A stretch of 26,081 nucleotides of DNA from positions 1 through 26,081 of the forward strand of contig DATLYF010000184.1 of NCBI GenBank assembly GCA_035575095.1, written 5' to 3'. The notes below the pieces were generated by a model. That model ran no database searches, was not told the DNA's origin, and was given only the letters and a program-made list of their open reading frames with translations. Each line of letters begins with the position of its first letter. Position 1 is the stretch's first letter. The translations under genes were made by a program, and so were the position numbers. Positions 9,677 through 17,147 of the stretch are shown one piece after another. Origin of the DNA: DATLYF01 sp035575095 (lineage in GTDB: Bacteria; Pseudomonadota; Gammaproteobacteria; Competibacterales; Competibacteraceae).

Positions 9677-10510
9677 ATGTTGTCGATCAATTCCCTGAAG
9701 CGACTCAAACCCCTGCTGCCGCTGCTGCTCACCGGCATTCTCGCCGGTTGCGCGTGGCTGCCGGAGCAGGTAGACAAGACCAAGGACTGGTCGGCCAGTC
9801 GCTTCTACAGCGAAGCCAAGTCGGCGATGTCCGAGGGCAATTACCAGACTGCAGTCAACTACTACGAGAAGCTGCAGGCCCGCTATCCCTTCGGCCGCTA
9901 CGCCCAGCAGGCTCAGCTGGATCTGATCTACGTCTACTATAAAGACGACGAACCGGATGCGGCAATCGCCGCTGCCGACCGCTTCATCCGCGCCAATCCG
10001 CGCCATCCCTTCGTCGACTACGCCTACTACATGAAGGGGCTGATCAACTTCGCCCGCGACAACAGCCTGGCGGCCAAGCTCATGCCCAGCGACCGGGCGC
10101 GCACCGATCCCAAGCTGGCCCAGCAGGCGTTCAACGACTTCGCCGAGCTGGTGCGCAAGTTCCCCGACAGCAAATACGCCAAGGACGCCCAGCAGCGCAT
10201 GGTGTTCCTGCGCAACAATCTGGCCGCCTACGAGGTAAACGTCGCCCAGTACTACTTGCGGCGCAAAGCCTACGTCGGCGCCGTGAATCGGGCCAAGTAC
10301 GTGCTCGAGCACTACGATCGCAGCCCGGCGGTGGCCGATGCCCTGGTGATCATGACCGAGGCTTACGCCCGCATGGGCCTCACCGACCTGGCCAAGGACT
10401 CCTTGCGCGTGCTGCAACTGAACCAACCCGGTTCCCCCTACATCGCCCCTCTCACCGCCCTGGTCGAGGGACGCGCCAGCGGCGACGGCCCGTTGTACCA
10501 GGGTAGCTGA
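9677..10510 (+). CDS. bamD: outer membrane protein assembly factor BamD (lipoprotein)
   Basis: Encodes 277 aa from 9677. BamD is the essential lipoprotein of the BAM complex that folds beta-barrel proteins into the outer membrane. From this start the protein begins MLSINSLKRLK, followed by a hydrophobic core and the lipobox LAGC, with Cys25 as the lipidated residue. The mature part is made of TPR repeats. It includes the family-typical YYEKLQARYPFGRYAQQAQL, DDEPDAAIAAADRFIRANPRHP and an AKYVLEHYDRSPAVADALVI segment near the C-terminus. An in-frame ATG at 9647 would add ten residues but sits at the predicted transcription start; neither ATG has a clear Shine-Dalgarno. The nitroreductase gene follows 50 bases later and may be co-transcribed. 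Confidence 0.94.
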   Translation: MLSINSLKRLKPLLPLLLTGILAGCAWLPEQVDKTKDWSASRFYSEAKSAMSEGNYQTAVNYYEKLQARYPFGRYAQQAQLDLIYVYYKDDEPDAAIAAADRFIRANPRHPFVDYAYYMKGLINFARDNSLAAKLMPSDRARTDPKLAQQAFNDFAELVRKFPDSKYAKDAQQRMVFLRNNLAAYEVNVAQYYLRRKAYVGAVNRAKYVLEHYDRSPAVADALVIMTEAYARMGLTDLAKDSLRVLQLNQPGSPYIAPLTALVEGRASGDGPLYQGS

Positions 10511-10560
10511 GCGCCGCCGCCCCACCGATCTGACACCATCAGCGCGGAGCCGAGCGAATC

Positions 10561-11082
10561 ATGTGGGACTTCTTCGAGACCGTGCGCCACCGCCATTCCA
10601 TCCGCCGTTACCAGGCCGACATGCCGGTGGAGGACGCCAAACTGCACGCCATTCTGGAGATGGTCTGCGCCGCCCCTTCGGCCGGCGATCTGCAGGCCTA
10701 CCACGTGGCGGTAGTGCGCGATGCGCCCCGGCGCCGTGCCCTGGCGCAGGCCGCCGAGGACCAGAGTTTCATCGCCGAGGCGCCGGTGTGCCTGGTGTTC
10801 TGCGCCGATCCGGCGCGCTCCGCCGGCGAGTTCGGCGAGCGCGGCGCCCGCCTCTACGCCCTGCAGGATGCCACCATCGCCGCCGCTTACGCCCAGCTCG
10901 CCGTGGTCGCGGCGGGCATGGGCTCGACCTGGGTGGGCTATTTCGATGCGCAGCGGGTGCGCGACACCCTGGCGCTCACGCCCGGCCTGGAGCCGGTGGC
11001 GCTGCTCAGCCTCGGCTACCCGGCCGAGCTGCCCCAGCCCTCACCGCGGCGGCGGCTGAGCGAGGTGGTGAGCGGCCTGTGA
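10561..11082 (+). CDS. nitroreductase family protein
   Basis: Encodes 173 aa with GGAG upstream of the ATG. It has the nitroreductase fold signature: the N-terminal FMN-phosphate-binding RHRHSIRRYQ (residues 9-18), APSAGDLQAYHVAVV in the position of the usual APSxxNxQPW motif, the helix DATIAAAYAQLAVVAAGMGSTWVG, and the C-terminal LLSLGYPAE with a trailing basic segment. Such proteins are FMN-dependent NAD(P)H oxidoreductases acting on nitro compounds, quinones or flavins; the physiological substrate cannot be told from sequence. The Asp in place of the common Asn in the SAGD loop, and the Ala-Tyr in place of Pro-Trp, put it in a divergent subgroup. It converges with nadE, with only 15 bases between the stops. 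Confidence 0.88.
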   Translation: MWDFFETVRHRHSIRRYQADMPVEDAKLHAILEMVCAAPSAGDLQAYHVAVVRDAPRRRALAQAAEDQSFIAEAPVCLVFCADPARSAGEFGERGARLYALQDATIAAAYAQLAVVAAGMGSTWVGYFDAQRVRDTLALTPGLEPVALLSLGYPAELPQPSPRRRLSEVVSGL

Positions 11083-11097
11083 GCCGCAGCACGCCCG

Positions 11098-12738
11098 TCA
11101 GCGCCGAAACCCCGAGGTAATCGGATAGCGCCGATCACGGCCGAAGGCGCGCGGGGTGATGCGCACCCCGGGGGCGGCCTGGCGGCGCTTGTATTCGTTG
11201 ACGATCACCAGCCGCGCCACCCGCTCCACCGTGCCGCGCTCGTAGCCCATGGCGACGATCTCGTCGACCGAGCGGTCGCGCTCCACATACTGCTCCAGGA
11301 TGGCATCGAGCACGTCGTAGGGCGGCAGGCTGTCCTGGTCGGTCTGGTCCGGGCGCAGCTCCGCCGAAGGCGGGCGTTCGAACACCCGCTGCGGGATCAC
11401 CTCGCCGAGGCCGTTGCGGTAGGCGGCCAGCCGGTAAACCAGGGTCTTGGGCACATCCTTGATCGGGGCGAAGCCGCCGGCCATATCGCCATACAAGGTG
11501 GCATAGCCCACTGCGGTCTCGCTCTTGTTGCTGGTGGTCAGCACCATGCGTCCGGTCTTGTTGGAAATGGCCATGAGCAGCACGCCGCGGCAACGGGCCT
11601 GGATGTTCTCCTCGGTGACGTCCATGGGTCGGCCGGCGAACAGCGGCTCCAGGGTATCGAGAAAGGCCTGGAACGGTTTCTCGATGGGCAGCACCCGGTA
11701 CTCCACGCCCAGGGCGCGCGCCTGCCGCTCGGCATCGGTGCTGCTCATCTCCGTGGTATAGCGCGAGGGCATAGCCACCGCCATGACCCGCTCCGCCCCC
11801 AGGGCGTCCACGGCCACGGCCAGGGTCAGCGCCGAGTCGATGCCGCCCGACAGCCCCAGCACCACGCCAGGAAAGCCGTTCTTGTTCACGTAGTCGCGAG
11901 TGCCGAGGATGATGGCGCGATAGACGGCCGCCTCATCCGGCGGCGGCGCGAGCAGCACGCCGGGCCGGGGCGCCAGCCGGCCGTCGGCGCCGCGCTCGAA
12001 GTCGACCGGATAGAGCGCCTCGGCGCAGAACTCGCCGCGGTGGGTCAGCTCGCCACGGGCGTCGACTACCATGGAACCGCCGTCGAACACCAGCTCGTCC
12101 TGGCCGCCGACCAGGTTGACATAGATGATGGGCACGCCGTGCGCGAGCTCGGCCAGCCGCGCGCGCAGCACCTGTAGGCGCTCGTTCTCCTTGCCGCGGT
12201 GGTAGGGCGAGGCGTTGAGGTTGACCACCAGCTCCGCGCCGGCGGCGACCGCCTGCCCCACCGGGCCAGGCTCCCACACGTCCTCGCAGACGGTGAGGCC
12301 AATCCGCACCCCGCCCAGTTCCAGCACGCAAGGCTCGTGGCCGGCGACGAAGTAGCGCTTCTCGTCGAACACGCCGTAGTTGGGCAGCAGCTGCTTGCGG
12401 TAGCTGGCCAGCAGGCGGCCGTCGCCGACGACCGAAGCGGCGTTGTAGAGCCGCCCGTCGGCGCGCAGCGGATGGCCGATCACGGCCTGGATGCCGGTGA
12501 TCTGCGCTGCCAGCCGAGTCAACGCCTCCTCGGCCTGGCGGATGAAGGTCGGGCGTAGCAGCAGATCCTCCGGCGGATAGCCGGTGACGGTCAGCTCGGG
12601 GAAGACCACGAGCCGCGCATGCAGACGGTCGCGGGCCTCATTGCAGGCGGCCAGGATGCGCTCGCAGTTGCCGGCGATGTCGCCGACGGTGAGATTGATC
12701 TGGGCCATCGCGACCCGGAGCACGGAGCTGTCGGTCAT
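11098..12738 (-). CDS. nadE: glutamine-dependent NAD+ synthetase
   Basis: Encodes 546 aa. It amidates deamido-NAD to NAD+ using glutamine, the last step of NAD biosynthesis. It is the long, two-domain form. The N-terminal nitrilase-like glutaminase has a catalytic triad visible as Glu48 (VVFPELTVTGY), Lys115 (SYRKQLLPNYGVFDE) and Cys151 (LTVCEDVWEP). The C-terminal ATP-pyrophosphatase synthetase has the P-loop LGLSGGIDSAL (SGGIDS at 297-302), TTSNKSETAVGYATLYGDMAG, and the C-terminal KRRQAAPGVRITPRAFGRDRRYPI. All key residues are intact. It starts with ATG at 12738. A weak -10 box (TACACT, minus strand, 12771-12776) lies just after the sucD terminator and could serve as its promoter. Confidence 0.96.
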   Translation of the reverse strand: MTDSSVLRVAMAQINLTVGDIAGNCERILAACNEARDRLHARLVVFPELTVTGYPPEDLLLRPTFIRQAEEALTRLAAQITGIQAVIGHPLRADGRLYNAASVVGDGRLLASYRKQLLPNYGVFDEKRYFVAGHEPCVLELGGVRIGLTVCEDVWEPGPVGQAVAAGAELVVNLNASPYHRGKENERLQVLRARLAELAHGVPIIYVNLVGGQDELVFDGGSMVVDARGELTHRGEFCAEALYPVDFERGADGRLAPRPGVLLAPPPDEAAVYRAIILGTRDYVNKNGFPGVVLGLSGGIDSALTLAVAVDALGAERVMAVAMPSRYTTEMSSTDAERQARALGVEYRVLPIEKPFQAFLDTLEPLFAGRPMDVTEENIQARCRGVLLMAISNKTGRMVLTTSNKSETAVGYATLYGDMAGGFAPIKDVPKTLVYRLAAYRNGLGEVIPQRVFERPPSAELRPDQTDQDSLPPYDVLDAILEQYVERDRSVDEIVAMGYERGTVERVARLVIVNEYKRRQAAPGVRITPRAFGRDRRYPITSGFRR

Positions 12739-12784
12739 GGCGGGATGCGGCGGGTGGTGGGGGTTCGCTTAGTGTAGCGGAAAC

Positions 12785-12813
12785 GACGAGGGCGGGATCA
12801 TCCCGCCCTCGTC
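12785..12813 (-). terminator. strong terminator after sucCD
   Basis: A perfect 13-bp inverted repeat, GACGAGGGCGGGA (12785-12797) / TCCCGCCCTCGTC (12801-12813), has a 3-base loop and is followed on the minus strand by GTTT. It lies 41 bases beyond the sucD stop and upstream of nadE. The T-tail is short, but the stem is very stable. Confidence 0.75.
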
Positions 12814-12853
12814 TCGTCTCTGCCCTCCCCGGCACGGAGGAGGGGGTCGCGGC

Positions 12854-13726
12854 TCAGCCCGCGAAGAACTCGTTGATGGCCGTGCCGATGTCGGCCGGAG
12901 AGCGCACGGTGCGTACGCCGGCCGCCTCGAGGGCGGCAAACTTGTCCTTGGCGGTGCCCTTGCCGCCGGCAATGATGGCGCCGGCATGGCCCATGCGCTT
13001 GCCCGGCGGCGCGGTGACGCCGGCGATGTAGGCCACCACCGGCTTGCGCACGCTGGCCTTGATGAACTCGGCGGCCTCCTCCTCGGCGGAACCGCCGATC
13101 TCGCCCACCATGACGATGCCTTTGGTCTGGGAATCGGCCTCGAACAGCGCCAGCACGTCGATGAAACTCATGCCGTGGATCGGGTCGCCGCCGATGCCGA
13201 CACAGGTCGACTGCCCCAGACCGATGTTGGTGGTCTGGAATACCGCCTCATAGGTCAGGGTGCCGGAGCGGGAGACGATGCCGATCTTGCCGGGCCTGTG
13301 GATGTGGCCGGGCATGATGCCCATCTTGCACTCGCCGGGAGTGATCACGCCCGGGCAGTTGGGGCCGATCAGCCTGATGTCGCTGCCGGCCAGGGCGGCC
13401 TTGACCTTGAGCATGTCCATCACCGGGATGCCCTCGGTGATGCAGGCGATGACCTTGATGCCGGCGTCGGCGGCCTCGAGGATGGCGTCGGCGGCAAAGG
13501 GCGCCGGCACGTAGATCATGGAGGCGTTGGCGCCGGTTGCCTTGACCGCATCGTGTACGGTATCGAACACCGGGCGGCCGAGATGCTGGGTGCCGCCCTT
13601 GCCCGGGCTCACCCCACCCACCAGGTTGGTGCCGTAGGCGATGCACTGCTCGGAGTGGAAGGTGCCCTGCGCGCCGGTGAAGCCCTGGCAGATGACCTTG
13701 GTGTTCTTGTCGATCAGGATGCTCAT
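12854..13726 (-). CDS. sucD: succinyl-CoA synthetase alpha subunit
   Basis: Encodes 290 aa. With SucC it interconverts succinyl-CoA and succinate with substrate-level phosphorylation in the TCA cycle. Seen directly: the CoA-binding Rossmann start MSILIDKNTKVICQGFTGAQ, the GGVSPGKGG loop, IGPNCPGVITPGE, and the phosphohistidine segment KRMGHAGAI with His247. The length is standard (about 289). It follows sucC by 23 bases in one operon and ends in a strong hairpin. Confidence 0.97.
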   Translation of the reverse strand: MSILIDKNTKVICQGFTGAQGTFHSEQCIAYGTNLVGGVSPGKGGTQHLGRPVFDTVHDAVKATGANASMIYVPAPFAADAILEAADAGIKVIACITEGIPVMDMLKVKAALAGSDIRLIGPNCPGVITPGECKMGIMPGHIHRPGKIGIVSRSGTLTYEAVFQTTNIGLGQSTCVGIGGDPIHGMSFIDVLALFEADSQTKGIVMVGEIGGSAEEEAAEFIKASVRKPVVAYIAGVTAPPGKRMGHAGAIIAGGKGTAKDKFAALEAAGVRTVRSPADIGTAINEFFAG

Positions 13727-13749
13727 GCGATTTCTGTCCCCGGAGATGA

Positions 13750-14913
13750 TTACTTGGCAGCGGCGGCGACGGCGGCCTTGGCGGCCTCGGTCAGGTCATC
13801 GGCGGCGACGATGTTCATGCCGCTCTCGGCCAGCATCTTGCGCCCGGCCTCGACGTTGGTGCCCTGCAGCCGCACCACCACGGGGAGGGTCAGACCCACT
13901 TCCTTGACAGCGGCAATGATGCCCTCGGCGATCAGGTCGCAGCGCACGATGCCGCCGAAGATGTTGACCAGGATGGCCTTGACCTTGGTCGAGGAGAGGA
14001 TCAGCTTGAACGCCTTGGCCACGCGCTCGGCGGTGGCGCCGCCGCCTACGTCCAGGAAGTTGGCCGGCTCGCCGCCGTGCAGCTTGACCATGTCCATGGT
14101 GGCCATGGCCAGCCCTGCGCCGTTCACCATGCAGCCGATGTTGCCGTCCAGGGCGACATAGTTGAGGCCGATCTCATGGGCGATGTGCTCGCGCTCGTCC
14201 TCCTGGGTGGGATCGCGCATCTCGGCCAGGTCCTTGTGGCGATAGAGGGCGTTGTCGTCCAGGTTGATCTTGGCGTCCAGGGCCAGCAGCTTGCCGTCGC
14301 CGGTGACGATCAGCGGGTTGATCTCGACCAGCGAGCAGTCCTTCTGCACGAACAGGTCGTAGAGGCCCTGCATCACCTTCACCAGGTGATCCACCTGGGC
14401 CTTGGCCAGGCCCATGGCGAAGCCCATGCGCCGCGCCTGGTAGGGCTGGAAGCCGGCGGTGGGGTCGATGACCGCGGTGTGGATCTTCTCGGGGCTGTGG
14501 GCGGCCACTTCCTCGATGTCCATGCCGCCCTCGGAGGAGCCCATGAAGGTGATGCGCTTGCGCGAGCGGTCCACCACTGCGGACAGGTAGAGCTCGTTGC
14601 GGATGTCCAAACCTTCCTCGATCAGCACCGAATGGATGGGCAATCCCTTGTCGCCGGTCTGGATGGTCTTGAGGCTAGAGCCCAGCATCTGGCCGGCGTA
14701 TTCCTCGACCTCCTGCAGGTTGCGGGCGAGCTTGACGCCGCCGGCCTTGCCGCGGCCGCCGGCATGGACCTGGGCCTTCACCACCCAGACCGCGCCTCCC
14801 AGCTCCTTGGCGGCCTCCACGGCTTCCCTGGGGGAGGTGGCCTTGATGCCACGCGGTACCGCCACTGCGAATTGCTTGAACAGTTCTTTGGCTTGATATT
14901 CGTGCAGATTCAT
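13750..14913 (-). CDS. sucC: succinyl-CoA synthetase beta subunit (ADP-forming)
   Basis: Encodes 387 aa. It carries the ATP-grasp domain that binds nucleotide and forms the succinyl-CoA synthetase heterodimer or heterotetramer with SucD. The N-terminus MNLHEYQAKELFKQF is canonical. VVKAQVHAGGRGKAGGVKLA supplies the nucleotide loop, DGKLLALDAKINLDDNALYR the Mg-binding region, and NIFGGIVRCD with VVRLQGTNVEAGRKML the C-terminal ligase domain. The ATG at 14913 has AGGGGG about 10 bases upstream; an in-frame TTG further out (14937) would add eight unlikely residues. A sigma-70 promoter lies just upstream. Confidence 0.97.
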   Translation of the reverse strand: MNLHEYQAKELFKQFAVAVPRGIKATSPREAVEAAKELGGAVWVVKAQVHAGGRGKAGGVKLARNLQEVEEYAGQMLGSSLKTIQTGDKGLPIHSVLIEEGLDIRNELYLSAVVDRSRKRITFMGSSEGGMDIEEVAAHSPEKIHTAVIDPTAGFQPYQARRMGFAMGLAKAQVDHLVKVMQGLYDLFVQKDCSLVEINPLIVTGDGKLLALDAKINLDDNALYRHKDLAEMRDPTQEDEREHIAHEIGLNYVALDGNIGCMVNGAGLAMATMDMVKLHGGEPANFLDVGGGATAERVAKAFKLILSSTKVKAILVNIFGGIVRCDLIAEGIIAAVKEVGLTLPVVVRLQGTNVEAGRKMLAESGMNIVAADDLTEAAKAAVAAAAK

Positions 14914-14947
14914 GCTGTTGTCGCCCCCTAGGTTCAATGGCGCGCGT

Positions 14948-14977
14948 ATTCTAGCGAAAAACCCCGCACCCTGTCTT
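14948..14977 (-). promoter_or_regulatory. sigma-70 promoter of sucCD
   Basis: On the minus strand, AAGACA (14972-14977) is followed after 18 bp by TAGAAT (14948-14953). This matches -35 at four of six and -10 at five of six positions. Predicted start near 14941, about 28 bases before the sucC ATG. Confidence 0.6.
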
Positions 14978-14991
14978 GGCGCCGCCCCGGT

Positions 14992-15020
14992 AGGACAGCG
15001 GCGGGAGACTGGTTTAGAAT
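14992..15020 (+). promoter_or_regulatory. sigma-70 promoter of the PP0621-type gene
   Basis: AGGACA (14992-14997), a 17-bp spacer and TAGAAT (15015-15020) on the plus strand, back to back with the sucC promoter. Predicted start near 15027, 48 bases before the ATG at 15075. Confidence 0.45.
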
Positions 15021-15074
15021 CGCCGGCGCCGCTACGTTTGATATTCTGTTCAACCGCTCGATCGCGCCGAAGCG

Positions 15075-15311
15075 ATGCTAGGATTTCGTCAACTGCTGCT
15101 GCTTGCCCTGATCGCCGCCGGCTTCTGGCTGTGGCGCCGCTGGCGCCGCCGCCGCCGCGCCCCCTCCCCCCGGGTCCCTGTCTATCGGGAGACCGTGCGC
15201 TGCGCCTACTGCGGCATCCATATTCCCAAGGAACGGGCAGTGGGCGACAGCGCGAGCGGCGGCTACTATTGCAGTGAACAGCACCGTCTGGCCCACCGGA
15301 CGGATTTCTAA
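15075..15311 (+). CDS. PP0621-type small membrane-anchored zinc-ribbon protein
   Basis: Encodes 78 aa. An N-terminal hydrophobic helix (residues 5-20, LLLLALIAAGFWLW) is followed by a very basic stretch (RRWRRRRRAP), giving an N-out/C-in single-pass topology. The C-terminal part has CAYCGIHIPKERA, then YYCSEQHRLAH. The cysteine pair plus later Cys and His residues suggest a small zinc-binding treble-clef or ribbon module. This architecture fits the family annotated as PP0621, often next to pilS/pilR in gammaproteobacteria (recalled, not searched); its function is unknown. The ribosome site is weak (GAAGCG). Confidence 0.78.
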   Translation: MLGFRQLLLLALIAAGFWLWRRWRRRRRAPSPRVPVYRETVRCAYCGIHIPKERAVGDSASGGYYCSEQHRLAHRTDF

Positions 15312-15419
15312 CCAGACCCGGGCGACACCGGGCGTCCCCCTACCCGCCGCCGGCGTGGCACACGGAAACGCCCGACTTCCACCGTGTATTTCGATCGAGG
15401 CGCGAGGCAAGTCACTCCC

Positions 15420-17147
15420 ATGGACTCCGAGAACCCGCTGAAGACGATTGCCACCGCCGGCAGCCTCGACCGCCGGCGCAACTGGTATGTCTTTCGGGTT
15501 TTCAACCTCTACCGCCTGATCCTCGCGGCCCTGCTGCTGGGGGCCTACGCCTTCAGCGAGGAAACCCGCATCCTTGGCAAGCTCAGCCCGCAGCTCTTCG
15601 CCTGGACCGGCCTGGTGTACGTGCTGCTGGTACTGGTCGCCCTCGGCCTCACCTTCCTGCGCCGCCCCTCCATGCCGGTCCAGGCTCACATCCAGGCGCT
15701 GGCGGACATTCTCTGCCTGAGCCTGATGATCCACGCCTCCGGCGGCGTGGTCAGCAACTTGAGCGTGCTGCTGGTGATCTCCGTGGCCGCCAGCAGCATC
15801 CTGCTGCCCTTGCTCTCGGCGCTGCTCATGGCCGCCCTGGCCTTCTTGGTCACGACTGGGCAGTGGCTGTACAGCCATTGGTACGTCTTCACCGCCCTGC
15901 CCCAGCCCTGGGCTCAGCCCGGGCCGGCGCTCTGGGACGGCTTCTTTCGCTACCTCAGCGCTTACAACGATGAACTGGGAAGGCTCGGCATCCTCGGCGC
16001 CAGTCTGCTGATCGCCGCTCTGCTCACCTACACCCTGGCCGAGCGCACCCGGCGCACCGAGGAGCTGGCGCGACAGAAGACCCAGGAACTGCTGGAGGCC
16101 GCCGAACTCAACCAGGCCATCATCCGTCACCTGCAGTCGGGCATCATCGTGGTCGACCGGCTGGTGCGCATCCGCCTGATCAACGACACGGCGCGGGACC
16201 TGCTCAACGTCCACGGTCCCGTGGTGGGACTGCCGCTCTCCGAGGTCTCGCTCCAGCTCAGCCAGCGCCTGGCCGGCTGGCTCAGCGCCGGTGTCAACAT
16301 GCCCAAGCCCTTCCGCCAGGACGAGCACCTGCCCGACATCACCCCGAGCTTCACCCATCTGAGCGGCAACCTGGCCTACGACACCCTGATCTTCCTGGAG
16401 GATTCCGCCCAGGTGGCGCAGCGGCTGCAGCAGATCAAGCTGGCGGCGCTGGGCCGGCTGACCGCCGGCATCGCCCACGAGATCCGCAATCCCCTGGCCT
16501 CCATCAGCCATGCCGCGCAACTGCTAGGCGAATCGACCAGCGCCAGCGCCAGCGACCGGCGCCTGGGGCAGATCATCCACGACAACGCCAAGCGCGCCAG
16601 CCGCATCATCACCAACGTGCTGGATATGTCCAAGCGCGACAAGCTCCGCCCCGAAGACTTCGCCCTCAAGCCCTGGCTGGAGCACTTCTGCCGGGAGTTC
16701 CTGCGCGGCCACCGCGAGCCCAAGCCCAAGATCGAGATCCGGGTGCAGCCGGCCGAGCTGTTCATCCGCTTCGATCCCAGCCATCTCCACCAGGTGCTGT
16801 GGAATCTGTGCCAGAACGCCAGCGCCCACGGCACGCCGCCCGACCAGTTGCCGCGCTTTCGCCTGGCGGCGGGCCTGGATGCGATCCGCCACCGGCCCTA
16901 TCTGGACGTGATCGACTTCGGCCCGGGCATCCCCGAGACCGAAGCGCGCAAGATCTTCGAGCCGTTCTTCACCACCAAGCCGCGCGGCACCGGCCTGGGC
17001 CTGTACATTGCCCGCGAGATGTGCGAAGCCAACCGCGCCCAGCTACAGTATCTACGCTCCCCCGAGGGCGGCAGTTGTTTCCGCATCACCTTCGCCCAGA
17101 CCGGCCGCCAGGACAGAGAGCCTCAATGGAAGTACGGAACGCACTGA
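15420..17147 (+). CDS. pilS: sensor histidine kinase PilS (type IV pilus control)
   Basis: Encodes 575 aa from ATG 15420, with GAGG 12 bases upstream; an in-frame GTG at 15384 would add 12 residues. Six N-terminal membrane segments (about 25-45, 60-80, 90-104, 108-127, 128-147, 189-206) are followed by a PAS-like sensor (about 228-330), the HisKA domain with phospho-acceptor His353 in GIAHEIRNPLASISHAAQLL, and an HATPase domain with N box NLCQNASAHG (462-471), G1 DFGPGIP and G2 GTGLGLYIA. This is the PilS layout. The kinase phosphorylates PilR; in Pseudomonas it senses pilin levels in the membrane. The 3' end overlaps pilR by 22 bases, indicating coupled translation. The DUF-like six-helix region and the genomic position just before pilR and pilA make the assignment secure. 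Confidence 0.94.
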   Translation: MDSENPLKTIATAGSLDRRRNWYVFRVFNLYRLILAALLLGAYAFSEETRILGKLSPQLFAWTGLVYVLLVLVALGLTFLRRPSMPVQAHIQALADILCLSLMIHASGGVVSNLSVLLVISVAASSILLPLLSALLMAALAFLVTTGQWLYSHWYVFTALPQPWAQPGPALWDGFFRYLSAYNDELGRLGILGASLLIAALLTYTLAERTRRTEELARQKTQELLEAAELNQAIIRHLQSGIIVVDRLVRIRLINDTARDLLNVHGPVVGLPLSEVSLQLSQRLAGWLSAGVNMPKPFRQDEHLPDITPSFTHLSGNLAYDTLIFLEDSAQVAQRLQQIKLAALGRLTAGIAHEIRNPLASISHAAQLLGESTSASASDRRLGQIIHDNAKRASRIITNVLDMSKRDKLRPEDFALKPWLEHFCREFLRGHREPKPKIEIRVQPAELFIRFDPSHLHQVLWNLCQNASAHGTPPDQLPRFRLAAGLDAIRHRPYLDVIDFGPGIPETEARKIFEPFFTTKPRGTGLGLYIAREMCEANRAQLQYLRSPEGGSCFRITFAQTGRQDREPQWKYGTH

